From assembly GCA_016786885.1 (NCBI GenBank), contig JAEUVO010000042.1, positions 1-64,000 on the forward strand: 64,000 bases of DNA, in the 5' to 3' direction. The translations under genes were made by a program, and so were the position numbers. This stretch comes from Chitinophagaceae bacterium (GTDB lineage Bacteria > Bacteroidota > Bacteroidia > Chitinophagales > Chitinophagaceae). Below are positions 1 through 10,086 of the stretch, piece by piece (within the stretch, counting starts at the first letter, position 1; every line of letters begins with the position of its first letter). Below the pieces are notes generated by a model. The model had not been told where the DNA came from. It saw nothing but the letters and a program-made list of their open reading frames with translations, and searched no databases.

Positions 1-1744
1 GGTTAAGATCTACCCATTCAAATCCATCCATATTGAACTGGTTATGATGTAAAGCCACTTCGGTCCTCAATAGATTATTCAGGTCAGCCACACAGTTTTT
101 AAGTAACCGGTGACAATCGAATTGTAACAATTCCCATTGCAATTCAGATTTATAGTTCCATTCCCCGGTTTGCCCGAATTCATTGCCCATGAATAAGAGC
201 TTGGCTCCGGGATGTGCCCACATATATGTATACAGCAGCCGCAGGTTGGCAAATTTCTGCCACTCATCGCCGGGTACTTTGTAGATCATCGGGCTTTTGC
301 CATGCACCACTTCATCATGACTGAGCGGCAGCATAAAGTTCTCATCATAGTAATACATCATACTGAAAGAAAACTTATTCTGATGATGCTGCCTGTAAAC
401 AGGATCTATTTTAAAATAGTCAAGAGTATCATGCATCCAGCCCATCATCCATTTCATTCCGAAACCGAGGCCTCCCTCGAAAGTTGGTTTGCTCACTCCA
501 GGCCAGTCTGTTGCTTCTTCAGCAATAGTTTGCACATCCGGAAAATCACGGAAGATCGTTTCGTTCAGGTCTTTGATAAAAGCAATAGCTTCTAGGTTAC
601 CATCACCGCCAAATTCATTGGGTTCCCATTGTCCATGTTCCCTGGAGTAATTTAATTTCAGCATGGATGAAACAGCATCTACCCGGATGCCATCAATATG
701 AAACATATCAAACCAATAACGGGCACTGCTGATCAAAAATGATTTTACTTCTCCTCTCTTGTAATTAAAGATATAACTGTTCCAGTCCGGGTGAAATCCT
801 TTACGCATATCTGCATACTCATAGGTATGAGTACCATCAAACATAAACAACCCATGTGCATCATACGGAAAATGAGAAGGCACCCAATCCAGTATCACCC
901 CTATCCCTTCCTGGTGCAATGCATCAATTAACCGCATTAATCCCTGAGGATCACCAAACCTTGATGTTGCGGCAAAGAAACCTGTACACTGGTAACCCCA
1001 GCTTCCATCAAACGGATGCTCCATTACCGGCATAAATTCAACATGTGTAAAACCGGTCTCTTTGAGATAAGGAACCAGTCTTTCCTTTATATCATCATAA
1101 CTGTTATAAGTTTCCTCATCATTTTTATCAGGCCGCTGCCAGCTGGCCAGGTGCACTTCATATACACTCCACGGCGCATCAAGTGAATTATTTTTTTTCC
1201 TCTTCCTCATCCACTCTTCGTCTTTCCATTCATAAAACATATCCCAGGTGATACTGGCGGTCTGTGGCCTTTTTTCCCAGAAGTTGGCGAATGGATCACC
1301 TTTATCCTGCTTTCTTTTAGCATAGCCAACGATGTGGTATTTATAAGCTTCCCCTAATTTGAATCCCGGAATAAACCCTTCCCATATACCACTCTTATCC
1401 CATCGGGGGTATAATTCAAATTCATGATCTTTCCAGTCATTAAAATTTCCCTTTACTGAAACGGAGGTGCCGTTAGGCGCCCATACACAGAAATACATTC
1501 CCCATACATCATTTACCTGTATTGAATGAGAACCAAATTTTTTATACAGCTGGTAATTAGTTCCGTTCTGGTAATTGGTCACATCTTCATCGGTCAGGAT
1601 AGAATAATTCCATACAGGCTTTGTGGTGTCTACGAAGTTTACTTCTTCATACTTTTTGTTTTTTTCTGTCACTGGCAATTTCGGTTTTGGTTTAACGTTA
1701 TCCTCGGGTAATTTCTCTCCGGTATCCTTTTTCTTTGCGGCCAT
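1..1744 (-). CDS. glgB: 1,4-alpha-glucan branching enzyme (C-terminus cut by window edge)
   Basis: Glycogen branching enzyme: cuts alpha-1,4 chains and re-attaches them as alpha-1,6 branches in the cytoplasm. About 581 residues are visible. They comprise a lysine-rich N-terminal extension, a CBM48-like domain around residues 75-170 (motif GNFNDWKDHEFELYP), then a GH13 barrel. The barrel shows DGIRVDAVSSM (nucleophile Asp), TIAEEATDW (acid/base Glu) and LSHDEVVHG (third Asp). The family is normally 630-730 residues, so only the C-terminal beta domain should be missing, beyond base 1. The start at 1744 (MAAKKKDTG) is the first ATG in frame. glgC and glgA lie 7-10 kb away on the same strand, which fits a glycogen locus. 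Confidence 0.95.
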   Translation of the reverse strand, partial: MAAKKKDTGEKLPEDNVKPKPKLPVTEKNKKYEEVNFVDTTKPVWNYSILTDEDVTNYQNGTNYQLYKKFGSHSIQVNDVWGMYFCVWAPNGTSVSVKGNFNDWKDHEFELYPRWDKSGIWEGFIPGFKLGEAYKYHIVGYAKRKQDKGDPFANFWEKRPQTASITWDMFYEWKDEEWMRKRKKNNSLDAPWSVYEVHLASWQRPDKNDEETYNSYDDIKERLVPYLKETGFTHVEFMPVMEHPFDGSWGYQCTGFFAATSRFGDPQGLMRLIDALHQEGIGVILDWVPSHFPYDAHGLFMFDGTHTYEYADMRKGFHPDWNSYIFNYKRGEVKSFLISSARYWFDMFHIDGIRVDAVSSMLKLNYSREHGQWEPNEFGGDGNLEAIAFIKDLNETIFRDFPDVQTIAEEATDWPGVSKPTFEGGLGFGMKWMMGWMHDTLDYFKIDPVYRQHHQNKFSFSMMYYYDENFMLPLSHDEVVHGKSPMIYKVPGDEWQKFANLRLLYTYMWAHPGAKLLFMGNEFGQTGEWNYKSELQWELLQFDCHRLLKNCVADLNNLLRTEVALHHNQFNMDGFEWVDLN

Positions 1745-1927
1745 CGTATGTGATTTAATGAATATGTATCACACTCAACTTACACCTTTTTTGTTGAAAA
1801 TTTAACAGTTGTAGAGCTATAGAACACTTTTGCTTTACCGGAAATCATCAATTTTGTGCAGTTCAGATAAATATCGGTTCTGACAGGTAGCAATAATGAT
1901 ATTTTCGGAACAAATTCTAAAACCAAC

Positions 1928-4687
1928 ATGCGAAAACCCGCTGTCCTATTCTGCTTGCTGCTACTGTATGCATTTTCAGCTACTGCCCAACAAATTAAAA
2001 TTTCAGGAGCTGTCACAGACTCTTCCGAAAAAAAGAATCTTTCCCTAGCAGTTGTATCACTACTAAAGAAATCAGACACAACACTGATCAGTTTCAGCCG
2101 TACAGACCGAAACGGAAAATTCGTACTGTCTGCACCGGATACCGGTCAGTATGTATTGCTGGTTACGTATCCCCGGTTCGCTGATTATATGGATAAAGTG
2201 GAAGTAAATGGTAATAATGATATTGGAACTGTCTTTATGACTTTAAAAAGTAAGATGCTGGAAGAAGTAGTGATCAGAACCGGGTCTGCTATCCATATTA
2301 AAGGAGATACAACAGAATTTGTGGCTGATAGTTTTAAAGTAAAAGAAGGTGCCACAGTAGAAGATCTTCTCAAAAAACTTCCTGGTTTTACTGTAAACTC
2401 CAAAGGAGAAATTGTGGCACAGGGAAAGCGGGTGGATAAAGTATTGGTGGATGGTGAAGAATTCTTTGGCGATGATCCTACAATGGCCACACAGAATATT
2501 TCTGCTAAAGCAGTTGACCGGGTACAAGTTTTTGAAACAAAAACAGAGCAACAGCAATTAACCGGCATGTCTACCGGCAGCGAAGGAAAAACAGTTAACA
2601 TCAAGTTGAAAGAAGATGCGAAGAAAGGTTCATTTGGCAAAGTGCAGGCAGGAACAGATTTCAATAAATTCATTGATGCAAAAACCCTTTATAACCGGTT
2701 TGTTGGTAAAAAGAAAATATCAGCCTATCTCACCCGAACAAATGTGAATGCCGGCAGTCTTAATTGGGAAGACCGGCAGAAGCTTGGAGTTGAAAACGAT
2801 TATGAATATGATGAACTAAGTGGTTACTATTTCAGTTTTGGCGGTAACGATGAATTTAATGACTGGAGTCTGCGGGGCCTGCCTGATGCCTATACTGCGG
2901 GTGCCTTGTTCAGCAATAAGTGGGATGCAGATAAACACAATGTCAATTTCTCCTATCGTTTCAACAGCCTTGGCACAACGAATACCGGTACTACCCTCAC
3001 ACAAAATATTCTGCCGACCGGACTTACTTATACTAACAAATACAGCAGTAAGAACGGCCTCAATCAGCAACATGCAGTAAACGCCAAATACGAATGGAAG
3101 ATCGATTCACTGGCTTCAATTAAGATCGTTTCAAGCAATACTTACAAAAAAAGCCATACCACCGGAAGAAACGATGGCGAATTCATAGGATCCGGGCTGG
3201 ATACGATCAATCAGAGCTTTAATAACTACGATAACCGGACCCAGCGTAATCAGTTTGACAACCAGCTTACTTATAAACAGTTGTTCAAAAAGAAAAACAG
3301 GCAATGGCAAACAGTAGTCCGCTTCGGTGTAACAGAAGACAATAACGAAGGGTTGAACAATACCCGAATCCGGTATTTTGATAATGGCATTTATGACTAT
3401 AGCGATACTATAGATCAGCAAAAAATGTTTGATGGCCGTTCTACTACCGGTGGTGTGAAAACCACATTTACAGAGCCTCTTTCAGATTACTGGATGCTTG
3501 TTTTTGAATATGCCTATAATAACAACCATTCAAGGTCGCTGAGAAATACATTTGAAAAAGATTTTAACGGTAAATATGAAGTGCTGGTGCCTGAATTCAG
3601 CAACAACTTTGAGTTAGATGCCTTTTCTCATAGCAGCAATGCTTTACTGAGGTATAATGGCAAAAAAGTGAAACTTGGCTTCGGCTCTGGTATTTCTTCC
3701 GTAAAACTAAAACTGAAGAATCTTGATAATAGTAGCCTCAACAAGTACAATTTTCTGAACATAACACCACAGGCACAGATCAATTTTACCCCAAAGCCAC
3801 AAATGAATATCGGAATAAGCTATCGTGGCACCACCCGGCAGCCTACTATCAACCAACTGCAGCCATTACGGGATAACTCTGACCCTTTGAACGAATACAG
3901 TGGTAACCCTGATCTGAAAGTTGGGTTTAACCACGGAATTAACCTTTTCTTCAACCAATATAAAGTACTGAAGCAAACGGGTATCTGGGCCAATTTTGGT
4001 TATAATGTTCTGCAGAATGCTATTACCCAGTTCAATACGATTGACCTGGTAACTGGTAAACGAACCTACTCCCCGGTAAATGTAAATGGTAATAGTAATT
4101 GGTACCTGTGGTTCAACTATGACAAAAGCAGAGGTGAGAAAAAACCAAATTACGGTTTAGGCATTAATGGAAACGGCGGTCGCTTTATTAATTTTGTAAA
4201 CGGAACAAAAGCCACTACCACATCCTCATCAGTCACACTTAATATTCATTTAGGAATAGAAGCGGAAGATAAATATGATTTTAATATAAGTCCTTATATA
4301 GGATATAATCAAACCAAATCTTCACTCCCTTCCAGCATAGACAACAATTATTTCACCTACGGGACCCGTGCAGAAGCAGAAGTTACTTTACCGTGGAAAA
4401 TAGAATTGAGAACAGATATCAATGCTGATCTGCGTCAGCGGATCAATGCTTTTGCCAGCAATACTAACCTGGTGGTCTGGAATGCCGGCATTCATAAAAA
4501 GATATTTAAGAAAAATACCGGTAAGATAAGCTTCACTGTTAATGATATACTGGACGATAACAAAGGCTTTACCCGTACCATCAACAGTACCTTTATTTCT
4601 GATGACCGTTTTCAACGTATCAGCCGCTATTTTATGCTGCGCTTTGAATGGTCGTTTAATAAAATGCCAGGAGGAGAATCAAAATGA
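1928..4687 (+). CDS. TonB-linked outer-membrane beta-barrel protein with carboxypeptidase-regulatory domain
   Basis: 919-residue outer-membrane protein. A signal peptide (residues 1-21, ending FSATAQ) is followed by a CarboxypepD_reg-like beta domain at about 24-105, a plug-like region at about 110-215 (DLLKKLPGF, DKVLVDGEEFFGDD), and a long barrel with many alternating aromatic strands up to RFEWSF. A nine-residue tail follows, so the usual terminal aromatic is not last. It belongs to the OMP_b-brl_3 group of Bacteroidota; the substrate cannot be read from sequence. Its stop overlaps the start of the GLPGLI gene (ATGA at 4684-4687), which implies translational coupling. No SusD partner is present, which argues against a classical SusCD importer. 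Confidence 0.9.
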   Translation: MRKPAVLFCLLLLYAFSATAQQIKISGAVTDSSEKKNLSLAVVSLLKKSDTTLISFSRTDRNGKFVLSAPDTGQYVLLVTYPRFADYMDKVEVNGNNDIGTVFMTLKSKMLEEVVIRTGSAIHIKGDTTEFVADSFKVKEGATVEDLLKKLPGFTVNSKGEIVAQGKRVDKVLVDGEEFFGDDPTMATQNISAKAVDRVQVFETKTEQQQLTGMSTGSEGKTVNIKLKEDAKKGSFGKVQAGTDFNKFIDAKTLYNRFVGKKKISAYLTRTNVNAGSLNWEDRQKLGVENDYEYDELSGYYFSFGGNDEFNDWSLRGLPDAYTAGALFSNKWDADKHNVNFSYRFNSLGTTNTGTTLTQNILPTGLTYTNKYSSKNGLNQQHAVNAKYEWKIDSLASIKIVSSNTYKKSHTTGRNDGEFIGSGLDTINQSFNNYDNRTQRNQFDNQLTYKQLFKKKNRQWQTVVRFGVTEDNNEGLNNTRIRYFDNGIYDYSDTIDQQKMFDGRSTTGGVKTTFTEPLSDYWMLVFEYAYNNNHSRSLRNTFEKDFNGKYEVLVPEFSNNFELDAFSHSSNALLRYNGKKVKLGFGSGISSVKLKLKNLDNSSLNKYNFLNITPQAQINFTPKPQMNIGISYRGTTRQPTINQLQPLRDNSDPLNEYSGNPDLKVGFNHGINLFFNQYKVLKQTGIWANFGYNVLQNAITQFNTIDLVTGKRTYSPVNVNGNSNWYLWFNYDKSRGEKKPNYGLGINGNGGRFINFVNGTKATTTSSSVTLNIHLGIEAEDKYDFNISPYIGYNQTKSSLPSSIDNNYFTYGTRAEAEVTLPWKIELRTDINADLRQRINAFASNTNLVVWNAGIHKKIFKKNTGKISFTVNDILDDNKGFTRTINSTFISDDRFQRISRYFMLRFEWSFNKMPGGESK

Positions 4688-5430
4688 TAAAGAAAATTTT
4701 ATACACTATTGTGGTTTCATTAAGTATGCAAACCATACAAGCACAGGTTCGCTTTTCCCCTGTTATCAAAGTGGAATTTGAAAAAACCACCAGTGTCCGC
4801 CAGTTGATGAAAGAACTGCAGGAAGGAAACAGCTGGTATGAACAAAACAAAGACAGGTACCCTGTCTCTATGCTCAGTTATTATGAATTCACCGGCGATA
4901 CTGCCCGTTCTCTTTATAAACCAGGAAAAGAGGTACCGGTTGATCCAAGGATGTGGTACAGACCAGTTGGTGATAAAAATGTAGTGTATACTGACTACAA
5001 GAAAGGAGTTACTATTTCTCAAAAACCGGTATTCGAAGAAACATTTTTAGTTGAAGACAGTTTATTAAAAATAAAATGGAAGATCACCAGTGATGTAAGA
5101 ACTATCGCCGGGTATGATTGCAGAAAAGCAGTGGGCATCTTATACGATACAATAGCCATCTTCGCATTCTATACAGAAGAATTATTAGTTAATGGAGGAC
5201 CGGAAGGGATACAAGGTTTGCCCGGAATGATACTTGGTATGGGAATTCCAAGACTTCATGCCACCTGGTTCGCCACAAAAGTAGAAGTGCTGGATATCAA
5301 TATGAGCAAAGTGACCCCTGCCACCAAAGGGAAGAAAGTCAATCGCACAGCTATGATCACACAACTGGCTACTATTGCCAAGGATTGGGGAACTTATGGA
5401 AGCAAACTGATCATTAATTTCTTTATCTGA
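4684..5430 (+). CDS. GLPGLI family secreted protein
   Basis: 248 residues with a signal peptide (about 1-21, ending IQAQ) and the family signature GIQGLPGMILGM near residue 177, so it belongs to the GLPGLI family of Bacteroidota (function unknown). It is translationally coupled to the preceding outer-membrane barrel by an ATGA overlap. GLPGLI proteins are commonly found downstream of such barrels, so a periplasmic or surface accessory role for the barrel is the natural inference. The stop codon abuts the stop of the convergent amylase gene with no intervening base. Confidence 0.9.
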   Translation: MIKKILYTIVVSLSMQTIQAQVRFSPVIKVEFEKTTSVRQLMKELQEGNSWYEQNKDRYPVSMLSYYEFTGDTARSLYKPGKEVPVDPRMWYRPVGDKNVVYTDYKKGVTISQKPVFEETFLVEDSLLKIKWKITSDVRTIAGYDCRKAVGILYDTIAIFAFYTEELLVNGGPEGIQGLPGMILGMGIPRLHATWFATKVEVLDINMSKVTPATKGKKVNRTAMITQLATIAKDWGTYGSKLIINFFI

Positions 5431-7323
5431 TCATTTTACAAGCTCAAATACAAAACTTTCTTTCGGTTCAAGCTCAATATCTTTCAAAGATTTGGTTTTA
5501 CCGGTAATGATATCTCTTGCCTGGTTGAAAGCACTTGTTCGTTCTGCAAATATTGTCCAGTCAGGTTTTGCTGTTTTCTCGCCGGTATTGGTTATAACCA
5601 TCACTGTTTGCCTGGCATCATAGCGGAAATAAACATATAAACCATCCTTCGGAATGAACTGCATCATTTTTCCTGAAGTAATTGCAGAAGAATTTCTTCT
5701 GAAACCAGCAAGAGCAGATACATAATTAAAGGCCTCATTTTGTTTTTCACTTCTTCCTTCATTGGTAAACCGGTTCTCTTTTTCTTTATCATCCGGCCAG
5801 CCACCGGGAAAATCTTCTCTGACCGTTGCATCGGTATTGGTCTTCTTATTCTTCATCAACACTTCTGTGCCATAATACAATTGTGGTATACCGCGGAGGG
5901 TAAACAGCCAGTTCATTCCCATTTTCAGTTTTTTCCAATCTTCGTCTACTACAGAGAATACCCTGTCCATATCATGATTGTCCAGGAAGATGCAGTTGTT
6001 CATGGGATCCTTGTACAATACATCCTGTGCCAGCGTCATGTACATTTTACCTACTCCATTTGACCAGCCAAATCCCTCATTCATACCGGCCAGCATAGCA
6101 AAACAATTTTGGAAATCAAGCATCCCTTTTGCATTATGCCTGAAAGGAGCATTGATATTACTTTGTGTGAAATAGGCATTGGCAGTTAAAGTATTTACCC
6201 ATGATTCACCAAAAACGGTAAGTCTGGGAAACTCCCTGCTAAGTGCTGTATTAATATCATTCAGAAATTTCTCTTCGCAGTACTTATATGTATCCACTCT
6301 CCATCCGTCTATGCCGTATTCTTCTGTTGTCCAGATAGCATGCTGTATTAAGAATGTTGCTACAAATGGGTTACGCTGATTTAAATCAGGCAAGTGAGGC
6401 ACAAACCATCCATCAAGCATTTGTGTTCTGTCAAATGAAGAGGCATAGGGATCATAGAAAACTTCCTCCCGGTGATTTGGTCCTTTATCACCCTGTGATG
6501 TATTGAACCAGTCTTTTGAAGGCGGGTCGAGGGAAAACCAATGATGATTGCCCACATGATTGTACACAGCATCCTGGATCACTTTCATTCCATTCTTGTG
6601 CAGTTCATTGCAAAATTCTTTATATCCTTCATTTCCTCCCAGTCTTTTATCTATCTGGTAATGGTCGGTAAACCAATAACCATGATAACCGGCAATCATA
6701 TTTCCCCATTCGTTTACCTGGGGCATATTATTCTCAATAACCGGTGTAAGCCACAATGTAGTTACACCCAACTGGTTAAAATACTTCAGCCTGTTTAATA
6801 TACCCCTGAAGTCACCACCATGCCGGGCAAACATATTTTTCCGGTCATTCACTTTATCCCTGTACTCCGGAATTATGTCATTAGAAGGATCCCCGTTAGC
6901 AAAGCGGTCAGGTATCATCAGGTAAATAAAATCTTTGGCTGTTACTCCCTGCACTCTTGACAAACCATTCTCATTACTTCTTGCTTTTAATTCAAACCCT
7001 ATCTTAAAAGCAGTTGCTGCTGGGCCAAAACTGAAAATTCTTTTTCCGGGCTTTGCATTAGGTGCAATGACAAGGTCCAGGAATATATAATTAGGATTTT
7101 CAATCCTGTGAACTGCTTTTAATGTAACACCCTCTGCCAACTTCATACCTGCCGGAGAAAGTTTATACATTGGAATTTTATTGGACACCTCCTTTTGATG
7201 TATCATCAGTTGGAGAGCCGAACTCTTCATTCCCACCCACCAGTGCGAAGGATAAACATTTTGTGAAAGACCCGGTAATGCAAAAAGTAAAAAGACAATT
7301 AATAAATGAAAAAATCTTTTCAT
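5431..7323 (-). CDS. Secreted GH13 cyclomaltodextrinase/neopullulanase-like alpha-amylase
   Basis: Exported alpha-glucan hydrolase of about 630 residues. A signal peptide (MKRFFHLLIVFLLFALPGLSQ) is followed by an N-terminal beta-sandwich like cyclomaltodextrinase N domains (about 22-115) and a GH13 barrel. Catalytic residues from the ATG used here are Asp344 in GWRVDTY, Glu373 in FGESW and Asp451 in DNHDMDR; the calcium/substrate motif DAVYNHV is also present. It most resembles SusA-like neopullulanases that cut maltodextrins in the periplasm. The ATG at 7323 is preferred over a TTG at 7332 because the signal peptide begins there. It lies 5 bases after the MFS carrier gene, so the two probably form one transcript: hydrolysis outside, uptake by the carrier. 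Confidence 0.92.
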   Translation of the reverse strand: MKRFFHLLIVFLLFALPGLSQNVYPSHWWVGMKSSALQLMIHQKEVSNKIPMYKLSPAGMKLAEGVTLKAVHRIENPNYIFLDLVIAPNAKPGKRIFSFGPAATAFKIGFELKARSNENGLSRVQGVTAKDFIYLMIPDRFANGDPSNDIIPEYRDKVNDRKNMFARHGGDFRGILNRLKYFNQLGVTTLWLTPVIENNMPQVNEWGNMIAGYHGYWFTDHYQIDKRLGGNEGYKEFCNELHKNGMKVIQDAVYNHVGNHHWFSLDPPSKDWFNTSQGDKGPNHREEVFYDPYASSFDRTQMLDGWFVPHLPDLNQRNPFVATFLIQHAIWTTEEYGIDGWRVDTYKYCEEKFLNDINTALSREFPRLTVFGESWVNTLTANAYFTQSNINAPFRHNAKGMLDFQNCFAMLAGMNEGFGWSNGVGKMYMTLAQDVLYKDPMNNCIFLDNHDMDRVFSVVDEDWKKLKMGMNWLFTLRGIPQLYYGTEVLMKNKKTNTDATVREDFPGGWPDDKEKENRFTNEGRSEKQNEAFNYVSALAGFRRNSSAITSGKMMQFIPKDGLYVYFRYDARQTVMVITNTGEKTAKPDWTIFAERTSAFNQARDIITGKTKSLKDIELEPKESFVFELVK

Positions 7324-7328
7324 AACTA

Positions 7329-8666
7329 TCAATTATTTGATTTAGACTCTTTCACAATCAATGAACAAACGATTCCGGCAGTGCATAACAACAATCCACC
7401 TATTAATACAGCAGTAAGTCGGTCACTGTTTAAAAAATGTTCAAATATTTTTCCGAAAAACAAAGAAGCGATGATTTCAGGTAATACAATAAAGAAATTA
7501 AATATCCCCATGTAAATACCCATTTTTTCTTGTGGTATTACACCGGCAAGCATGGAATAAGGCATAGAAAGAATAGAAGCCCATGCAATTCCTACCATAC
7601 TCATAGAGATATATAACATCCAGGGTTCCTGAATATAGTTTACCGATATCAACCCCAAACCTCCTATTATAAGACAAGTTGTGTGAGTTAATTTTTTTCC
7701 CATTTTCCCTACCCAAAAAGGAATACTGAATGAAAAGGCAAATGTTACAAGGTTTAGTACTGCGGAGGTATTATTAGCATGCTCAAGACCCTTCGTGAAC
7801 ACTTCGCTATTGTCTTTTGCATCTCCGCCAAATATATTAGTTGCCACACCGGTACCATAATAAAACCACATAAGGAATAAACCTGGCCAGGTGAGAAATT
7901 GAACAATCGCCAGTCTTTTCATTTGATTGGGCATATTACCCACTGCTGAAAAAATCTCCTTTACTCCACCCCAGAAACCTCCACCTTTTTCTTTTCGAAG
8001 GTTTTCCCTCCAGTTCGGATCAGAGGGAGGGTATTCCTTACTTTTAAAAACAGTAAAAAGAACCGCTCCTAAAAAAACAATGGCTCCTATATAGAAAGAC
8101 CACATGATGTTTTGAGGGATACCCCCTGCTCCTTTATCTCTTGAAATACCAAACCAATCAACTAATAGTCTTGGCAGAAACAAAGCAATGAAAGATGCAG
8201 CACCGATAAACATACTTTGCATTGCATAACCAAAGGATCGCTGTTTCTCATTTAGATTATCCGCTACAAATGCTCTGAATGGTTCCATACTTATATTTAT
8301 ACAGGAATCAAGCACCCACAATGTTCCTGCAGCCATCCATATTGCTGATGAGTTGGGCATTACAAATAAAGCCAGTGAACTTAGAATAGCTCCAACTAAG
8401 AAAAAAGGTCTTCGTCTGCCTAATCGGGGATGCCATGTTCTATCACTTATATAACCCACAATAGGTTGAACAAGTAATCCTGTCATAGGGGCCGCTAACC
8501 ATAGAATCGGGATTTCATCAGGTTTTGCACCTAGAAATTCATAGATAGCACTCATATTCCCCATTTGCAAACTCCAGCCAAACTGGATTCCAAAGAATCC
8601 AAAACACATATTCCAGATTTGCCAGAAGGAAAGTTTAGGTTTTACACCTGTGTACGCAGTAGACAT
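7329..8666 (-). CDS. MFS sugar:proton symporter of the SLC45/sucrose-maltose type
   Basis: 445-residue inner-membrane carrier with about 12 hydrophobic segments. The loop DRTWHPRLGRRRPFF carries the LGRRRP signature shared by plant SUC carriers and SLC45 proteins, and SLNMG-like TM1 residues (WSLQMGNMSA) fit this group. Bacterial members next to amylases transport maltose or maltodextrin-derived disaccharide. The adjacent downstream SusA-like enzyme supports maltose as substrate, but this is inference. The gene sits between the glgC terminator (8750-8772) and the amylase start. Confidence 0.88.
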   Translation of the reverse strand: MSTAYTGVKPKLSFWQIWNMCFGFFGIQFGWSLQMGNMSAIYEFLGAKPDEIPILWLAAPMTGLLVQPIVGYISDRTWHPRLGRRRPFFLVGAILSSLALFVMPNSSAIWMAAGTLWVLDSCINISMEPFRAFVADNLNEKQRSFGYAMQSMFIGAASFIALFLPRLLVDWFGISRDKGAGGIPQNIMWSFYIGAIVFLGAVLFTVFKSKEYPPSDPNWRENLRKEKGGGFWGGVKEIFSAVGNMPNQMKRLAIVQFLTWPGLFLMWFYYGTGVATNIFGGDAKDNSEVFTKGLEHANNTSAVLNLVTFAFSFSIPFWVGKMGKKLTHTTCLIIGGLGLISVNYIQEPWMLYISMSMVGIAWASILSMPYSMLAGVIPQEKMGIYMGIFNFFIVLPEIIASLFFGKIFEHFLNSDRLTAVLIGGLLLCTAGIVCSLIVKESKSNN

Positions 8667-8749
8667 AGCAATCGTTTTAGCAATAAAAAAGAATCAGAAA
8701 AGGAAAGTTAAGAATATTATGTAACAAGTACACATTTTGTAAGTACAAA

Positions 8750-8772
8750 AAAGGAAGCACATGGCTTCCTTT
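8750..8772 (-). terminator. Intrinsic terminator after glgA-glgC
   Basis: Nine-base-pair perfect stem (AAAGGAAGC at 8750-8758 with GCTTCCTTT at 8764-8772) and a 5-base loop. On the minus strand it is followed by a run of six T. It lies 12 bases after the glgC stop and separates the glycogen genes from the MFS/amylase unit. Confidence 0.8.
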
Positions 8773-8783
8773 AAACAATTCAA

Positions 8784-10076
8784 TCAGATTACAAAACCAT
8801 TTGGTATAACAGCACCTTTTTTTACCACTACAATACCATCTTTAACGGTATAAAGTGCATGGTCGGTATTCTCAAGGTGAGGCCCGCCATTGATACGAAC
8901 ATCATTTCCTATCCGCACATTCTTATCCAAAATTGCATTTTTTATATAGCATCTGTCACCAACTCCCAGTAAAGGAATACCTTTCTCAGCCGCAGAAGCA
9001 ATATCGACCAGTGTTTCATAATAATCACTACCCATAATGTAAGTGCTGACAACTGTACTACCATGTCCTACCCTGCTACGGATACCAATCACCGAATGCT
9101 CCACTCTCGATGCATTTATAATAGATCCCTCTGCTATCAATGTTTTTTCCAATGTAGTGCCGCTTATTTTGGCCGGTGGCAACATCCTTGGCCTTGTATA
9201 GATAGTCCTGTCGCTGTCAAACATATTAAAATCAGGAATATCTTTTGTAAGATCAAGATTGGCTTCAAAGAATGAATAGATATTCCCGATATCTGTCCAA
9301 TAACCAGTGTACTGATAGCTCGCAACATTGTATTTTTCGATTGATTGAGGGATGATCTCTTTACCAAAATCGGTAGCATCCTTAAACTCTGTCCGTAACA
9401 AATCAAACAGCAGGTTCCTGTTGAAAATATAGATACCCATTGAAGCCAGGTAAATGCGTCCTGCATTCTGCATCTCCTCCCCCGTATCACTTATCCAATC
9501 GTCCAACACTTCTTTCTTGGGTTTTTCAATGAAAGAAGTAATCAATCCTTTATCACTTTTTAAAATACCGAATTCAGGCGCCTCTCTTTGTGCAACAGGG
9601 ATTGTGGCAACCGAAATATCAGCTCCAAGTGCTTTATGATTGTCCAGCATCTCTGCAAAATCCATCTGGTACAACTGGTCACCGGAAAGAATAAGTATAT
9701 AATCACTTTCAAAAGGCTCTATGTGGCGGAGTCCCTGCCGCACGGCATCTGCCGTTCCCTGGTACCAGGTCGGGTTGTCCGGTGTTTGTTCTGCAGCCAG
9801 TATATCAACAAAAGCTTTACTGAATGCGCTAAAGTGATACGTATTTTTAATGTGCCTGTTCAGTGATGCTGAATTGAACTGTGTCAATACAAACATTCTG
9901 CCTATTCCATTATTCAAACAGTTTGAAATAGGGATATCCACCAACCTGTATTTACCTGCTATAGGAACGGCTGGTTTTGAACGACTGGCTGTTAACGGGT
10001 ATAATCTTGATCCGGCACCGCCGCCGAGAATAACCGATAGGATTTCCTTTGTGTGAGTGATAGTTCTGATTGCCAT
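8784..10076 (-). CDS. glgC: Glucose-1-phosphate adenylyltransferase (ADP-glucose pyrophosphorylase)
   Basis: Makes ADP-glucose from ATP and glucose-1-phosphate, the committed step of glycogen synthesis. The 430 residues match the usual family length. The nucleotide-binding motif GGGAGSRLYPLT sits near residues 18-29, followed by KPAVPIAGKYR and the sugar-phosphate motif SFIEKPKKE; a left-handed beta-helix forms the C-terminal third. It lies 10 bases downstream of glgA on the same strand and is followed by a strong terminator, so glgA-glgC is a two-gene unit. Confidence 0.96.
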   Translation of the reverse strand: MAIRTITHTKEILSVILGGGAGSRLYPLTASRSKPAVPIAGKYRLVDIPISNCLNNGIGRMFVLTQFNSASLNRHIKNTYHFSAFSKAFVDILAAEQTPDNPTWYQGTADAVRQGLRHIEPFESDYILILSGDQLYQMDFAEMLDNHKALGADISVATIPVAQREAPEFGILKSDKGLITSFIEKPKKEVLDDWISDTGEEMQNAGRIYLASMGIYIFNRNLLFDLLRTEFKDATDFGKEIIPQSIEKYNVASYQYTGYWTDIGNIYSFFEANLDLTKDIPDFNMFDSDRTIYTRPRMLPPAKISGTTLEKTLIAEGSIINASRVEHSVIGIRSRVGHGSTVVSTYIMGSDYYETLVDIASAAEKGIPLLGVGDRCYIKNAILDKNVRIGNDVRINGGPHLENTDHALYTVKDGIVVVKKGAVIPNGFVI

Positions 10077-10086
10077 AACCGTCTTT

